Assembly: GCF_037392515.1 (NCBI RefSeq)
Contig: NC_090281.1
Coordinates: 46,662,645 to 46,726,644 of the forward strand
Direction: 5' to 3'
DNA: 64,000 bases
Source: Haliotis asinina
Lineage: Eukaryota > Mollusca > Gastropoda > Lepetellida > Haliotidae
Each line of letters opens with the position of its first letter. Within the stretch, counting starts at the first letter, position 1. Under the pieces are notes generated by a model. It saw only the letters and a list, made by a program, of their open reading frames with translations, was not told where the DNA came from and made no database searches. The position numbers and the translations under genes were made by a program. Shown one piece after another: positions 33,288-45,180 of this stretch.

Positions 33288-34643
33288 GTACATACACTGA
33301 ATTTCTATAATACTTAAATGTTGCCACCGACTGAGCATTCTAAACCCCATGCCAGTCGGTGTCACACAGTTTCGGTCTGGCTCACCATATGAATACACAA
33401 CGCCTGAGGAAGTGTAATCCCAAATATAACATGTGACTCACCATAGAAGTACATTTGAATTCTGTCATCTGTTCCATGTTCAAGACCTCAAATGTTGCTG
33501 TATGTGACGGGAAACACAAAATCTACTGCATTTCTGTAATTCTTAAAAGTTACCATCGAAAATCCCATGACGGTTTAACATACTGTAACTTTGTCTTTGT
33601 CAATACAACTGTTTTACGTCATTTTGTCACCATTACCTACCTTGAAACACCAAACTCATGCCTTTATGATTCATCTTTCAGATGCAGGACACATCTTTAT
33701 AAAAGTGCTGGGAATGGTTCATACGTTAACGCACCGACGACTAGCTTCAATGTTAACGAGGACTATAATATACAAAGATAAAAGGCGACCAGGGCTGACG
33801 AACAATATACAAGGGCAATATCCTGCCATCTGGTATTTTCTCCTCACCCAAGTTTTCACTCCCTCTTCTTCAAGAATTAGCGAGTTTGAAATATCGTCAG
33901 ACTTTTAGAGGTTCAAGAATTTTCTTTGAGGTCAATTCTGGTGAAAATATCTACACGATAATTGAATACACTCAACTAATTAAGTCGTCAACACCTGGTG
34001 TCGTACCGTATTTGTTTGGTATCACGTGAGTGTTAGTACTTACGTATGTAGCTTTTATTATCTCTTGACTTTTGAACTTTTTACCTTGCATAGAAGAGCA
34101 GAGGCGGTTTGTTGGTTTGTTTAACACCTGACCCAACGATATTCTAGCCATGTGACGGTGGTCGATATGTGTTCGAATCTGGACCAGACAATCCAGTGAA
34201 TGATATGAAGATCATAGATCTACGTAATTTGGATGAAGTGAGTTGCTGAAGACCAATTCTAATTCTATCTTCCGGTCTGGAGGGAGCAAGGAGGTGGTAT
34301 TGTCGATGTGTTTAGTCTCTTACTGTTACCTGTCTCTCTGCATAATTGAAACACTGTCGATAACAATGTGATTAATAAACACTTATTAAGTTAAGAAATT
34401 TGAAATATTAATGAATTTGTTTATATGGCATGAAATATTTCCTCCTTAACATTAAACAAATCCTGATTAATATTGTTCCAAGACTCACTGTACTTAAGGT
34501 ATCGTGACCCACTCTTCTTCTCTTCTTATGGCGTTCTTTCCGGGCAGATCGAGGCTCAGTGTACTTTTATGATGTCCTGCTGTTGCTCGGGAGCACGGAC
34601 ACCCCTCCTTTGTGGACAAGTTGATTGTTATCTGGCAAGCATT
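33288..34643 (+). other. 3' flank of lectin copy 2
   Basis: Homologous to 4256-5700. An old SINE-B-like piece at about 34100-34210 is a single copy here, where copy 1 has two. AATAAA in GATTAATAAACACTT near 34373 is a possible poly(A) signal but lies over 1 kb from the stop. No further exon seen. Confidence 0.55.
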
Positions 34644-34870
34644 GGTTGTTGTGTAACGCCGCACTCAGCAATATTCCAGCTATGGCGATGGTCAGTAAAT
34701 AATCGAGTCTGGACCAGACAAGCTAGTGATCAGCAGCATGAGCATTGATCTAAACAACCGGGATGCAATGACATGTGTCTACCAAGTCTGCGACCTTGAC
34801 CACCCAATCCCGTTACTAGGATCATGGGTGGCTGAAGATAAATTCTAACCTGGATGTTTACGGGGTTTAT
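34644..34870 (-). mobile_element. SINE, family B
   Basis: GTGTAACGCCGCACTCAGCA, GTCAGTAAATAATCGAGTCT, ACCACCCAATCCCGTTACTA and GGTGGCTGAAGATAAATTCT, in minus orientation. It interrupts the duplicated block (copy 1 near 5710 lacks it), so it inserted after the duplication. Confidence 0.85.
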
Positions 34871-34965
34871 TTGGCCAAGAGGTCGGTCAGTTTAAAGGTA
34901 TAAAGGGTAGTGTAATATAACCATAACACTGCTAGCCTTAGACGCTCCCAACTATCACAGGGTAG

Positions 34966-35065
34966 TAGTTGTGGTTTTACGCAACACGTTTTTAGCAATA
35001 TTTCAGCAATGTCACGGGATGGGACACCAGAAATCTGCTTCACACATTTTACATTTCGTCGTGTC
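34966..35065 (-). mobile_element. SINE, family A, partial
   Basis: GTTGTGGTTTTACGCAACAC, TTTTTAGCAATATTTCAGCA and GGACACCAGAAATCTGCTTC, in minus orientation; the tRNA-like head is lost. Confidence 0.7.
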
Positions 35066-36288
35066 ATGTGTTAGTAATTGTTAATGTCGTTACTGAAAAT
35101 AATTAGTCTGTATTTTCTCCTAAACTGTGATAGGTAAAGATTCTAGGAATGTATTAATGCACAAGGAACTCATCTTCTGTCCAACATATATCTGAATATC
35201 ATATTTTGGGGGAAACTAACTATTTGACATAATTTGGTTCCCATGCGATATTTTGCTAAAAGATACCCTAAAAAAGTAGTGAAACGTTTTCTCTCGACAG
35301 TTTTGTTAATTCTTTCCAGCCAGAAGTACCTGCGTACAACTAGGCTGTTAAGGTTAAAAGTTAAATGTAAAAGGCAGTGGAAACTATCTCGCCTTTTTAT
35401 GTTTCTTTCACGGGTTTTGGTTGTAAACATATTGTCTTCATGAGAAAAGGATTGGGTACAAGTTATAAATCTTAGGACACCCTCTCCGTAGTATATACAT
35501 AATATTGTTTATATTCATTTTATACAAGATGGACAGAAAGAACAGAAAAATAGGAAAGAGTGGAACAATTGCAATAATTAAGAAAACCTTTTTGGTTGAC
35601 AAATATATGTTTGCATTGCCATGTAATAGTAAGAGTTTATATTGACATTGGTAACACTGCGTAAATTAGTCATCATGGTAGATTTAAGAGTCAAATAGGT
35701 AGTGATAAGAATTTTCACAAACATGTCCACAAGAACAACTTGGGTTATCTACTACACAGCACGAAATAGATCATATTTCAGTTGACTACATATGTAACGC
35801 AGTTTTGGAAGGATGATATTAGTGATTCTCGGTCCAAAATCAAAGTATTGGGGAGCAGTTCTTTTGTGTTACAACAATATTAGATTTAAAAGAATTCAAT
35901 GACACGCTCATCTGACTTCAACTGGAAATTCATTTCAAATTGTAATGGAAAATACGAATTATACGAAAACTTTAACCGTGAGAAAAAAAAGTGTTACGAA
36001 GATTATAGTTACTTATGGATGCTGCCTTCCAACGACAAGATCATTAAAGGTCACATGTGACGTAAAACATAGACTAACAATTAGTCACCGAAATGAACAT
36101 ATTTTACTGAAAAAGGTTCATAGTTAAAAATAATAATATAATGAAATGGAGTCCTGAGACTTTCTTCATTAGCTAAGGGCATCTAGACTTGCCACATTTT
36201 CTAGACTTGCATGGGCTTTGTTGGATATTCAGAGAGTCAGACTACGTGTGCACCTCTTCACAATAATAGACCCAACCAGTTGTGAGAT
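35066..36288. other. AT-rich intergenic DNA
   Basis: Frames of 60-86 codons at 35170-35443 overlap on both strands and show no family feature. Nothing else recognised. Confidence 0.4.
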
Positions 36289-36416
36289 ACGTGAAGTTAG
36301 AAACGGAGTCGGGATTGGGGATTCGAATCCCAAATCTGAATACTTTTTTCAGATTCGGGATTCGAATTCCCAATCTGAATTTTTGTTGACATTCGTTTGA
36401 TTTCCTTTTGTAGAGC

Positions 36417-36640
36417 ATATCTGTCTGTCTGCCTGTCTGCGTGCGTGCGTGCGTGCGTGTGTGTGTGTGTATGTGTGTGTGCGTGTGTATGGATGGATGA
36501 TGTGGATGTGTATGTATGTATGTATGTATGTGCTTGCATGTATGCTTGCGTGCGTGCGTGCGTACAGGTAGGCATGTATGTATGTATGAAGGTAGGTAGC
36601 TGCGTACGTACCTGCACACATGTGTGTACGTATGTATTTT
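36417..36640. repeat. Compound microsatellite (TGTC/TGCG/TGTG/TGTA)
   Basis: Runs of TCTG, TGCG, TG and TATG tetranucleotides. Frames on both strands here are artefacts of repetition. Confidence 0.95.
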
Positions 36641-36939
36641 TCTTACAAAGTTGGAATTTGGAACTTCGACGCCCTTGTTACTATGCTCTTTGCAACTTCA
36701 TTTGTCAAAAGATTCTATCCTCCACGATGGCGTGCACCCTTGGAGATAGTCAACGGTGCTGAAGGTCCTTCCTGCTTGCAAGCGCCAACCCTCCTTGACA
36801 ATCGAAGGAAGACGAACAATGTCAATACTAGTATAATTTATTTAATCTCCATTCTAATGTGTGCCTGGATATCTTAAAAACATAAACAACAAAGAACAGT
36901 TTTCCATATTTGAACCTCCAAAAATTTATCTGTGTATAA

Positions 36940-37829
36940 CTTAGAGTGAGTGAGTGAGTGTACATTTACGCCATTTGTAGCAACATTCCAGTAATATCAA
37001 GGTGAGGAACACCAGAAACAGGCTTCACACATTGTACTTATGTGTAACGCCGAGCCTTGGTCTTCAGTGTGACGAGCCAACGCCTTCACCACTAGGCTAC
37101 CCGCTGCCCAGGTATAACTTAGAGTGAGTGAGTGAGTGTACATTTACGCCATTTGTAGCAACATTCCAGTAATATCAAGGTGAGGAACACCAGAAACAGG
37201 CTTCACACATTGTACTTATGTGTAACGCCGAGCCTTGGTCTTCAGTGTGACGAGCCAACGCCTTCACCACTAGGCTACCCGCTGCCCAGGTATAACTTAG
37301 AGTGAGTGAGTGAGTGTACATTTACGCCATTTGTAGCAACATTCCAGTAATATCAAGGTGAGGAACACCAGAAACAGGCTTCACACATTGTACTTATGTG
37401 TAACGCCGAGCCTTGGTCTTCAGTGTGACGAGCCAACGCCTTCACCACTAGGCTACCCGCTGCCCAGGTATAACTTAGAGTGAGTGAGTGAGTGTACATT
37501 TACGCCATTTGTAGCAACATTCCAGTAATATCAAGGTGAGGAACACCAGAAACAGGCTTCACACATTGTACTTATGTGTAACGCCGAGCCTTGGTCTTCA
37601 GTGTGACGAGCCAACGCCTTCACCACTAGGTTACCCGCTGCCCAGGTATAACTTAGAGTGAGTGAGTGAGTGTACATTTACGCCATTTGTAGCAACATTC
37701 CAGTAATATCAAGGTGAGGAACACCAGAAACAGGCTTCACACATTGTACTTATGTGTAACGCCGAGCCTTGGTCTTCAGTGTGACGAGCCAACGCCTTCA
37801 CCACTAGGCTACCCGCTGCCCAGGTATAA
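36940..37829 (-). mobile_element. Five tandem 178-bp SINE family A units
   Basis: Units start at 36940, 37118, 37296, 37474 and 37652, each exactly 178 bp. Each reads CTTAGAGTGAGTGAGTGAGT, ACGCCATTTGTAGCAACATT, GGTGAGGAACACCAGAAACA and ACCACTAGGCTACCCGCTGC, a minus-oriented family A copy. The only difference I noticed is one C to T (GGTTACCC) in the fourth unit. GTATAACTTAGA occurs left of unit 1 and right of unit 5, and once between units, as expected if the target duplication was amplified with the SINE. Confidence 0.93.
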
Positions 37830-38037
37830 CTTAGATCTCTATATCAAGATCCTGTGTGGGAAACCCTTTCCCCATGGCTACACGACAAAATGACTTTCCA
37901 ACTTCCTTCATGTCCACTATTGGAAAGTTTGAGTTTTCTTCATTTTCGGGTTTCGGCATTTGACAGCCCAGATTCGTGTCCATAAATAACAAATAAAGTG
38001 TCCTGAAATCCGATGTATCCCACTGAATTAGCATCTA

Positions 38038-38519
38038 GATGTCTACGCCAAAGGAATGGATATTAAATTCACAATATTTCCTTGTTTATCAAGTTCAAAA
38101 TTCAGACAAACTAAAACAGATTTTAAAAAGAACACTACTTCATAGATAAATTCAAACCAATGTTAAACCATTGTAAGCTTTGACCTTGTCACTCTTGACC
38201 TTTGGCCCTATGGTGATGTCATAATGTCATAATGTATATGTAATGACGTCATATTGTAACTGCTACATTCTCCCTGAATTTAAGTGATATTTATGACTGA
38301 ACACCTGAACTATTTTTGACATTTTGTCATTTTGTGCCTAATTATATTCTGGTAACACAACGGCCGATTTCGCTGCTAAGGCATCACTTAAATATATCTT
38401 GCCTACAGGCTCTAGAAATATATATGGTTGCAATAAAGTTTTATAGAAAGAGATTCTGGAAAAAATATATGTTGTTTCTCTTTGGGATGTGTTTTTTTTT
38501 GTATATTTAAGCACTGCAA
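38038..38519. other. Unassigned DNA before the LINE cluster
   Basis: Includes three close CATAATGTCAT/GACGTCAT-type words near 38215-38255. No gene recognised. Confidence 0.4.
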
Positions 38520-38840
38520 TATCATGTACAATTTCCTGCAGGAGTGGATGATGTCGGTCACACAGGAAGAAAGTAAACATGGGACAGGAAAGAACAAGCT
38601 CCAACTACATCGCCGTTTTAAGGATAGTTTTAAAGTTGAACGTTACTTGCAGCTTCCCCTACCCTGGTCTCACCGCCGTGCTCTAGCGGTATTCCGCTGT
38701 GGTGTGGCCCGGCTCCGTGTAGAGAAAGGTCGCCACAGTAATGTGCCTTTGAGTGAAAGACTAGGTTTTAATTGTCAGGAATGTGTGGAAGATGAACACC
38801 ATGTTTTATTTCACTGTCTCTTATACACAATTGTGTATCC
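38520..38840 (+). pseudogene. LINE ORF2 3' end, second family
   Basis: The frame includes NKLQLHRRFKDSFKVERYL, PWSHRRALAVFRCGVARLRV and FNCQECVEDEHHVLFHCLLY, a C-x2-C-x7-H-x3/4-C knuckle as at the C terminus of EN/RT LINEs, but of a clearly different sequence from the LINE that begins at 38841. It fuses directly to that LINE near 38835-38840, so one inserted into or beside the other. Confidence 0.75.
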
Positions 38841-41800
38841 TTGGTTGAAACGTGGTGCTCCGATGGTGACAATTTTAATTTCCCTGGCTACACCCAATTC
38901 AGTAGCACCCGAGATGAGTCTTCAGGGGCAATCAGAAACTCTGGAGGAATCCTAGTGCTTATTAGGAACACATTGGCTAAGTATATATCATACCTACCTT
39001 CTGAATCCTGTAATGTGCTTTGGCTCAAAGTGCAAATACCTGGTAGCAACGTAGTGTTCTATGGGGTGGTTTATTATTCACCTGCAGGCTCCAGTCAACA
39101 CGCCGAAGAGAACCTCTTTGATCTCCTCTTACAAGACATAGAGAAGTACAGATCTGCACAACCGCACTGTGACATCATACTGCAAGGGGACTTCAACGCC
39201 AGAACAGGAGCCGGAAACCACTGCGATTACATTGAAAATGACGACGCCCACTACTTACCCATCGATGACGATATAAACTATATAGAAGATACCCACCTTC
39301 CACGTACATCTCAGGATCACGTGGTTAACAAACGAGGACATGCCCTCTTGGACTTCTGCATGTCAACTGGACTCCGCATATGTAATGGTAGGATAGGCAG
39401 TGATCAGGATCATGGACGCTTTACATGTTTTGCAAATAGTGGTAGTAGCGTTGTAGATTATGTATTATGCTCAGAAAGATCATTTGTATTGTTTGAAAAA
39501 TTTGATGTAATATATAACGAAGTAGAAAGTACACACATGCCTATTGCCTACTCATTGAAAATAACAAAGCCTGAAGGATATGTAAACACAACATACGATG
39601 AACTGCAACGTGTTAGGTATTCTTGGAGTGACGATCAACGAGGATTATATCTTGACCATTGGAATCGCCAGAGAGACTCTATTGCTCAGGACAATTTTAT
39701 ATATCATATTAAATGTAATAACACTCAAAAAGCCTTTACATGTTTCCAGGAAGTGCTCCATCACTGTGTCGAACCGTTCAAGAGGCAGAGTTTTGGTACT
39801 CAGCCTGTTGTCAATCGCAACAATAACAATAGCTGGTATGACAACGAGTGTCGTGCTGCACGTGCAGCAGCCAGACAAGCACTTCGTGAACTACGTGACT
39901 ACAGTGAAATGAACAAGGACAGATACCGTGAATCCCAAAAGATGTACAAAGAACTGTGTAAACAGAAATCTGCTAACGTGTTTAATAATTTTGTACAAAC
40001 TTTAAACAGTGCTCTACTATCCAAAGACAGTAAATTATTTTGGTCTTATTTTAAATCATTTAATACACAACGTAATAATATCTCATGCGCAGATTGGAAT
40101 GAACATTTTTATTCATTATTTCAGGGTACAAACTTTGCAGACAGCGAACAAGACTTTTATGCTTTTGTCTTTGACTTTATTGACTCTATTAATGACGAAC
40201 TTATCGACAGTACAGTTGATAATGACTTTCTCGATAGAATTATTTCACATGAAGAAATTACTGAAGCTATTAATGATATGCAGCCAGGAAAAGCCCCAGG
40301 TTTCAGCGGAATACCCCTTGAGTTTTACAAATATGCACCGTCTGCGTGCTATGAGATGCTTAGATTATTATTTAATATAATTCTACAGACTGGTAATTAC
40401 CCTAAAGAGTGGACGTTTGGAATTATTATCCCGATACACAAGAAAGGTGATCCTAATGAACCAGGCAACTACAGACCAATTACCCTTCTTGAAGTGGCAT
40501 TGAAGATATTTGCCAAAATAATTTGCAACAGGTTATCAGTTTGGGCCACGAGAGAAAATACTTTAGCTCCAGAGCAAGCAGGATTTAGAAAAGGTTTTCA
40601 GACTACCGATAATATTTTTGTTTTAGACACTGTTATAAACAAATATTTATCACTGCATAAAGGTAGACTCTACTGTGCGTTTATAGATCTAAAATCAGCT
40701 TTCGACTCAGTCCCCCGTAATGGCCTTTTGTATAAGCTATGGATTGGCAACGTTAAAGGTCGAGTCTTTAGACTTATTAGAAATATGTATGAAAACGTAA
40801 AGTCTTGTGTTCTTGTAGGAAATAATTGTACTCAATTCTTTGATTGTAATTTCGGAGTTCGTCAAGGCTGCCAGCTTTCCCCCTTTCTCTTTTCATTTTT
40901 TATCAACGACTTAGTGCAATTTCTTGAGCAGGATAATCAGTGGTCTATCAGTATCGGTATGCTGCAATTGTTTATATTACTGTTTGCAGACGACATAGTG
41001 ATGATGGATAGTACAGTTAAAGGTCTCCAGAAAAGGTTAGACAAATTGTCAAGGTATTGTGATAAATGGCAGTTGCTAGTTAATTTAAATAAAAGTAAAG
41101 TTATTGTCTTTCGTAAGAAAGGTAAACTTAAAACTTATGAAAGATTGTACTATAATGGCCAACCCGTGGACATAGTTTCTTCCTACAAATATCTAGGAGT
41201 ACATTTTTCAAGCTCCGGCAAATGGTATATTGCTAAAAAAACTTTAGCTCTCCAAGCTACTAAAGTTATCCAGTGTTTAAAGTCTAAGATATATAATTTC
41301 TATAACTTGCCTATCAACATGCTATGTCACATATTTGATGTTAAGATTCGGCCGGTTTTATTATATGGTAGCGAGGTGTGGGGTTTTCACCCCTCACCAG
41401 ATGTAGAAAGAGTCCATGATCGTTTTTGTAAAAAGCTCTTATACTTACAAAGATCTGTACCGAATATTGTAGCACGTGGTGAGTTAGGTCGCCATTCACT
41501 TAGAGTTAACTGTTATGTAAAGATTATCAAGTATTGGATAAGACTCTTGTATCAAGATGATAATGTTATTCTTAAGAAAGTTTATTCCTACCAGTTATCA
41601 TTAGCAAATCAGGGTTTGAGTAGTTGGGCATTAAAGGTAAAGTCGTTATTATGTGAGTATGGCTTTGGTGAAGTCTGGAGTAAGCAGGATGTTGGTGTTA
41701 TAAATCATTTCATTTCCTCTTTCAAGCAGAGATGCATATATATTGATAAGCAGCGCTGGTTTGAAGATCTCCACAGATATAACAAACTAACTTTGTACCG

Positions 41801-42185
41801 CTCTGTAAAACAAGAGGCAGGTTTTGAAAAGTACTTATCTTGTATTTCTGTTAAGGTTTATCGTATTGCCCTTACTGCATTCCGCTGTTCTGGCCATAGA
41901 TTATTCATTGAACAGGGTAGGAAAATAGGTTTAGCCAGGGAAGAGAGACTTTGCCCCATGTGTATAGTTAGACAAATTGAATCAGAATATCACTTTTGTT
42001 TGGTATGTCCTTTTTATGATAGTCTAAGACGCTCCCTCATTCCTGCATACTACTTCACATTTCCCTCAGAAACCAAATTTCAACAGTTGTTAGCATCAAA
42101 AAATGTTCATGTATTATCACTGCTTGCAAAATATGTATTCCTAGCAGTTAAATTACGATCACGTTTTGTATTGCCAAATGTATAA
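38841..42185 (+). mobile_element. LINE ORF2: endonuclease + reverse transcriptase, 1114 codons
   Basis: Uninterrupted frame, 5'-truncated (first codon is TTG, no ATG, joined to another LINE tail). Residues 1-240: AP-type endonuclease, with SGGILVLIRN, DIILQGDFNART, VVDYVL and STHMPIAYSL. Residues about 480-770: reverse transcriptase, with PGKAPGFSGIPLEFYKY, IPIHKKGDPNEPGNYRPI, FIDLKSAFDSVP (motif A), GVRQGCQLSPFLFSFFINDL (motif B) and LLFADDIVMM (catalytic, about residue 715). Residues 1037-1060: CPMCIVRQIESEYHFCLVC knuckle. It copies its RNA at a nicked target. All RT motifs are intact, so insertion looks recent, but the truncated endonuclease makes this copy unlikely to be autonomous. Clade not assigned. 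Confidence 0.95.
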
Positions 42186-42290
42186 CTGATGTTCCAGGCG
42201 CTTTGTTGTGCTACACACTGTATTTCTTTTTTAAATGTATAATGGGCCAGTGGCCACCCATACTGTCAATAAACTCACTAAATATACACA
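42186..42290 (+). other. LINE 3' UTR
   Basis: Contains ATGTATAATGGGCCAGTGGC and CAATAAACTCACTAAATA. The GGGCCxxTGGCC word is shared with the LINE tail at 28660-28690. No long poly(A) tail. Confidence 0.7.
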
Positions 42291-42582
42291 ATTATTACTG
42301 ATAAGGCTTTAAGTGTCTGTATGAATATCTGAGTGTGATATTTTTTAAGTTTTAGATGATGTGGATAAGTTTGCTTTTATTATGTCCAATGAAGATCTGT
42401 TGTTTTAACGGCCAAGCGCAAGTCTATTTCATATAATGCTTAGATTTATCACTGTGATGTCACTCTTGTTTATTCTACGTTTTTTCTTTTATAGTCTCTC
42501 ATAACCCGATATGGGTGGCTTGGTATGCATTTTATTATACCTGTATACATATATGTATGTATTTATGTTGTATACGAGGTGA

Positions 42583-42631
<49 letters not shown>
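42583..42631. repeat. (GAT)n microsatellite
   Basis: About 16 uninterrupted GAT/ATG units. Confidence 0.97.
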
Positions 42632-43519
42632 CTTCAGCTGTGGAAATGAACGTTCACTATCAATAAGTGAGGTGGAGGGATGTATAGCGACTGCACCATC
42701 AGTAATGTTGTATTATGCGGTGAAACTTGCAAACGACGATAGGTACTTGCGAGTCAACATGATGTACACTATCCAAAGAATGGTTAGCTACAACAAAAAT
42801 GGATAGTGAGGCACCATTCCGACCAAAGAACAATTCATCTGTTGTCTCAAGCCACCTATGAATACCTTATAATGTAATTAATGTTTTTGAGATGTTGTAA
42901 TCTAATTACATTAATGTCAAGCAGTGAACAGTTACATTTCACTGAAATGTGCAAATGATTAATGATAATGAAAACAACCCAGTTTGGAACGGCTATACAT
43001 GTTATAAATGGCGTAAATATTGTCAACGTCTCCCCAAACTCAGTGATAATTCTTAACGGTAGTTACTTTGCCACAAACAAATAGTTTCCAAACATCAGTC
43101 CATACTAACTGTCAGCATTATACATAATTATTGAACTTTTAGTAATTATACATATTTACTATTTATACATATTTCCTGTGACATATATATGTTACAGTCA
43201 ATACACAAAACCAGTGATTAAGCATGATCCCTAAAAGTTTTAGTGAATGTGTATTATGTCAGATTCATTCAGTGATTATACATAATCAGAAAAATATTCA
43301 GTGATCAAACGTAAAGACTGAATAGTAGACTAGAATCGTAGACATATTCCCTGAAATTACTAATGTATATTTCTGCAAAAACCAAGTGAAATTAGACTTT
43401 TGTATTAATCAGGATAGAGACGTTTCTTTCCTATAGTGATATCTTTATTCAACATAATAGATTTACACATGTTTGATGTATATACATACAGGTATGATGC
43501 GGTTTTCATTTTGACAATA
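42632..43519. other. Unassigned DNA between LINE and right arm
   Basis: Contains repeated CAGTGATTA and CATAAT words around 43090-43330, possibly an old foldback sequence; TATATATGTTACAGTCA at about 43190 resembles the end of the element at 2329. No gene. Confidence 0.4.
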
Positions 43520-44250
43520 CAATGGTATATTCAGCTTCGGGATTCAAATGCCGAAACCCGAAAATGAAGAAAACTCAAACTTGAGGTTCAAATATGGAAA
43601 ACTGTACTTTGGTTGTTTATGTTATTATGATAACCAGATTCATCCCCTGGCTATCTTAAAGACATAAACACCTAAACCCCAGTTTTCCAATATTTGAGCC
43701 TCAAGTTTGAGTTTTTTTACACATTCGGGTTTCGGCATTTGAATCCCGAATCTGATTTATTTTTCAGATTTTCCAGATAACCCAGGCTCATAAGGAGCAC
43801 CTACCTCCATATCTGCCTGTCTGCCTGCACGCACGCAAGCACGTATGTAAGCATATACATGCATGCATCCTTCCATCCATCCACACACATCCACACACAC
43901 ACACACACTCACACACACACTCACACAGACACACACACAGACACACACACAGACACACACACAGACACACACACAGACACACACACACACACACACACAG
44001 ACACACACACACACACACACACACAGACACACACACACACACAGACACACACACATACACACACACATACACACACACATACACACACACATACACACAC
44101 ACATACACACACACATACACACACACACACACACACACATACATACATACATACATACATACATACATACATACATACATACATACATACATACCGAATT
44201 CAGATTCGGGATTCGAATCCCCAATCCCGAATCCGTTTCTAACTTCACGT
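43520..44250 (-). repeat. Inverted arm, right, of the large repeat pair
   Basis: Reverse complement partner of 36289-37980, sharing the GGGATTCGAATCC palindromic words, the AACATAAACAACCAAAG / TTTTCCATATTTGAACCTCA block, and an outer edge AACTTCACGT at 44241-44250. Within the arm the CATTCGGGTTTCGGCATTTG unit occurs twice in inverted sense (43540-43580 and 43720-43750). Confidence 0.75.
43862..44194. repeat. (CA)n and (CATA)n compound microsatellite
   Basis: Over 300 bp of CACACA with GACACA and CATACA variants, then about 14 CATA units. All reading frames of 87-163 codons here, on both strands, are repeat artefacts. Confidence 0.97.
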
Positions 44251-44526
44251 TGAAACTTTAAGTGTTTAAGCTGTTAAAGTGATAAACATTTCTATCACAC
44301 TCGATCTATCTGTCGATACTTTCTTTTGCGATTATACATACTATATCAATAAAAAGAGAACATTCAATGCCATATTCAGTGACGCTTTTTGTTTGACATG
44401 ATATATCTCCAAATGTTTATATGTAAAGGTTGATTTGAATGTCGGATTCTTTATCAATACAGGATAGGTTGATTCACACGAGTCCAAGTTACAAACGTCA
44501 GTTGCTCACAGCTATTACTACATCTT

Positions 44527-45075
44527 TTGCTTCCTTTGCTCGATATATTCAACACTTCTTTCAACAGAGGTGAGGTACCCAGCACCTTCAAACAAGCCGT
44601 TATCACACCATTACTAAAGAAACCATCATTAGACCCTGATGATTTAAAAAACTACAGACCAGTTTCCAACATTTCCTTTGTCTCTAAATGCATGGAGCGA
44701 ATTGTTGCCAACCGACCATCTTAAAAAGCACAAACTTTTTGAAATATTTCAATCTGCGTACCAACCAAGACATAGTACGGAGACAGCTCTAGTCAAAGTA
44801 CACAGTGACATCATGTCCGCTATGGACAATCAGAAGGTAACGCTGGTTGTTCTCCTCGACCTATCAAGTGCCTTTGATACCATCGATCACAGCATCATCA
44901 TTCAACGTCTCAACACCAGGACAGGGATCAGAGGAACAGCTTTTAACTGGCTGAAATCTTACCTATCTAGCCCATGCCAGTCTGTCAAGATTGGCACTGT
45001 TCTCTCGGATTCTGTGCCACTCCATTGTGGAGTGCCCCAGGGCTCGGTTCTTGCACTGGAAAAAAAGTTCACCTT
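44527..45075 (+). pseudogene. LINE (CR1/L2-like) reverse transcriptase fragment
   Basis: Frame 1 (to about 44700) gives FKQAVITPLLKKPSLDPDDL and KNYRPVSNISFVSKCMERIV. After a one-base frameshift, frame 2 gives FQSAYQPRHSTETALVKVHS, VVLLDLSSAFDTIDHSIIIQ (motif A), GTAFNWLKSYLSSPCQSVKI and HCGVPQGSVL (motif B). It is cut just before the YADD box near 45060. A different family from the 38841 LINE. Confidence 0.88.
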
Positions 45076-45180
45076 TACAAGCTTGTAAATCTTTTGTAAA
45101 GATGATGTTTACAAGACATTTACAATTTTGGAAAGATGATGTTTACAAGACATTTACAATTTGTAAAGATCCACAAGGGG
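45076..45180. repeat. TTTACAA/TTGTAAA-rich direct duplication
   Basis: AAGATGATGTTTACAAGACA with TTTACAATTT occurs twice, about 36 bp apart. Similar TTTACAA/TTGTAAA words recur at 50800-50885, just before the minisatellite. Confidence 0.65.

Larger units (their letters stand above)
29531..34910 (+). repeat. Segmental duplication, copy 2 (lectin gene 2 block)
   Basis: Same-strand partner of 242-5740. Homology is closest from the FTP-b exon through about 300 bp of 3' flank, and again at 34200-34480. A SINE B insertion (34644-34870) is present only here. Confidence 0.85.
36289..37980 (+). repeat. Inverted arm, left, of a large repeat pair
   Basis: ACGTGAAGTTAGAAACGGA (from 36289), GGGATTGGGGATTCGAATCC, a second GGGATTCGAATTCCC, a TGTG/TGCG microsatellite, CATAAACAACAAAGAACAGT with TTTTCCATATTTGAACCTC, and GAGTTTTCTTCATTTTCGGG all occur in the same order on the opposite strand at 44250-43520. 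The arm is split by the SINE array at 36940-37829. Confidence 0.75.

Noticed and set aside
36242..36762. Frames of 90-125 codons around 36.2-36.8 kb
   Set aside because: Driven by the TGTG/TGCG/TATG microsatellite; no non-repetitive domain.
36940..37829. CRISPR-like array
   Set aside because: Units are contiguous 178-bp SINE copies without spacers, in an animal genome.
43757..44261. Frames of 87-163 codons of His-Thr or Cys-Val repeats
   Set aside because: Translation of (CA)n/(CATA)n microsatellite in all frames.
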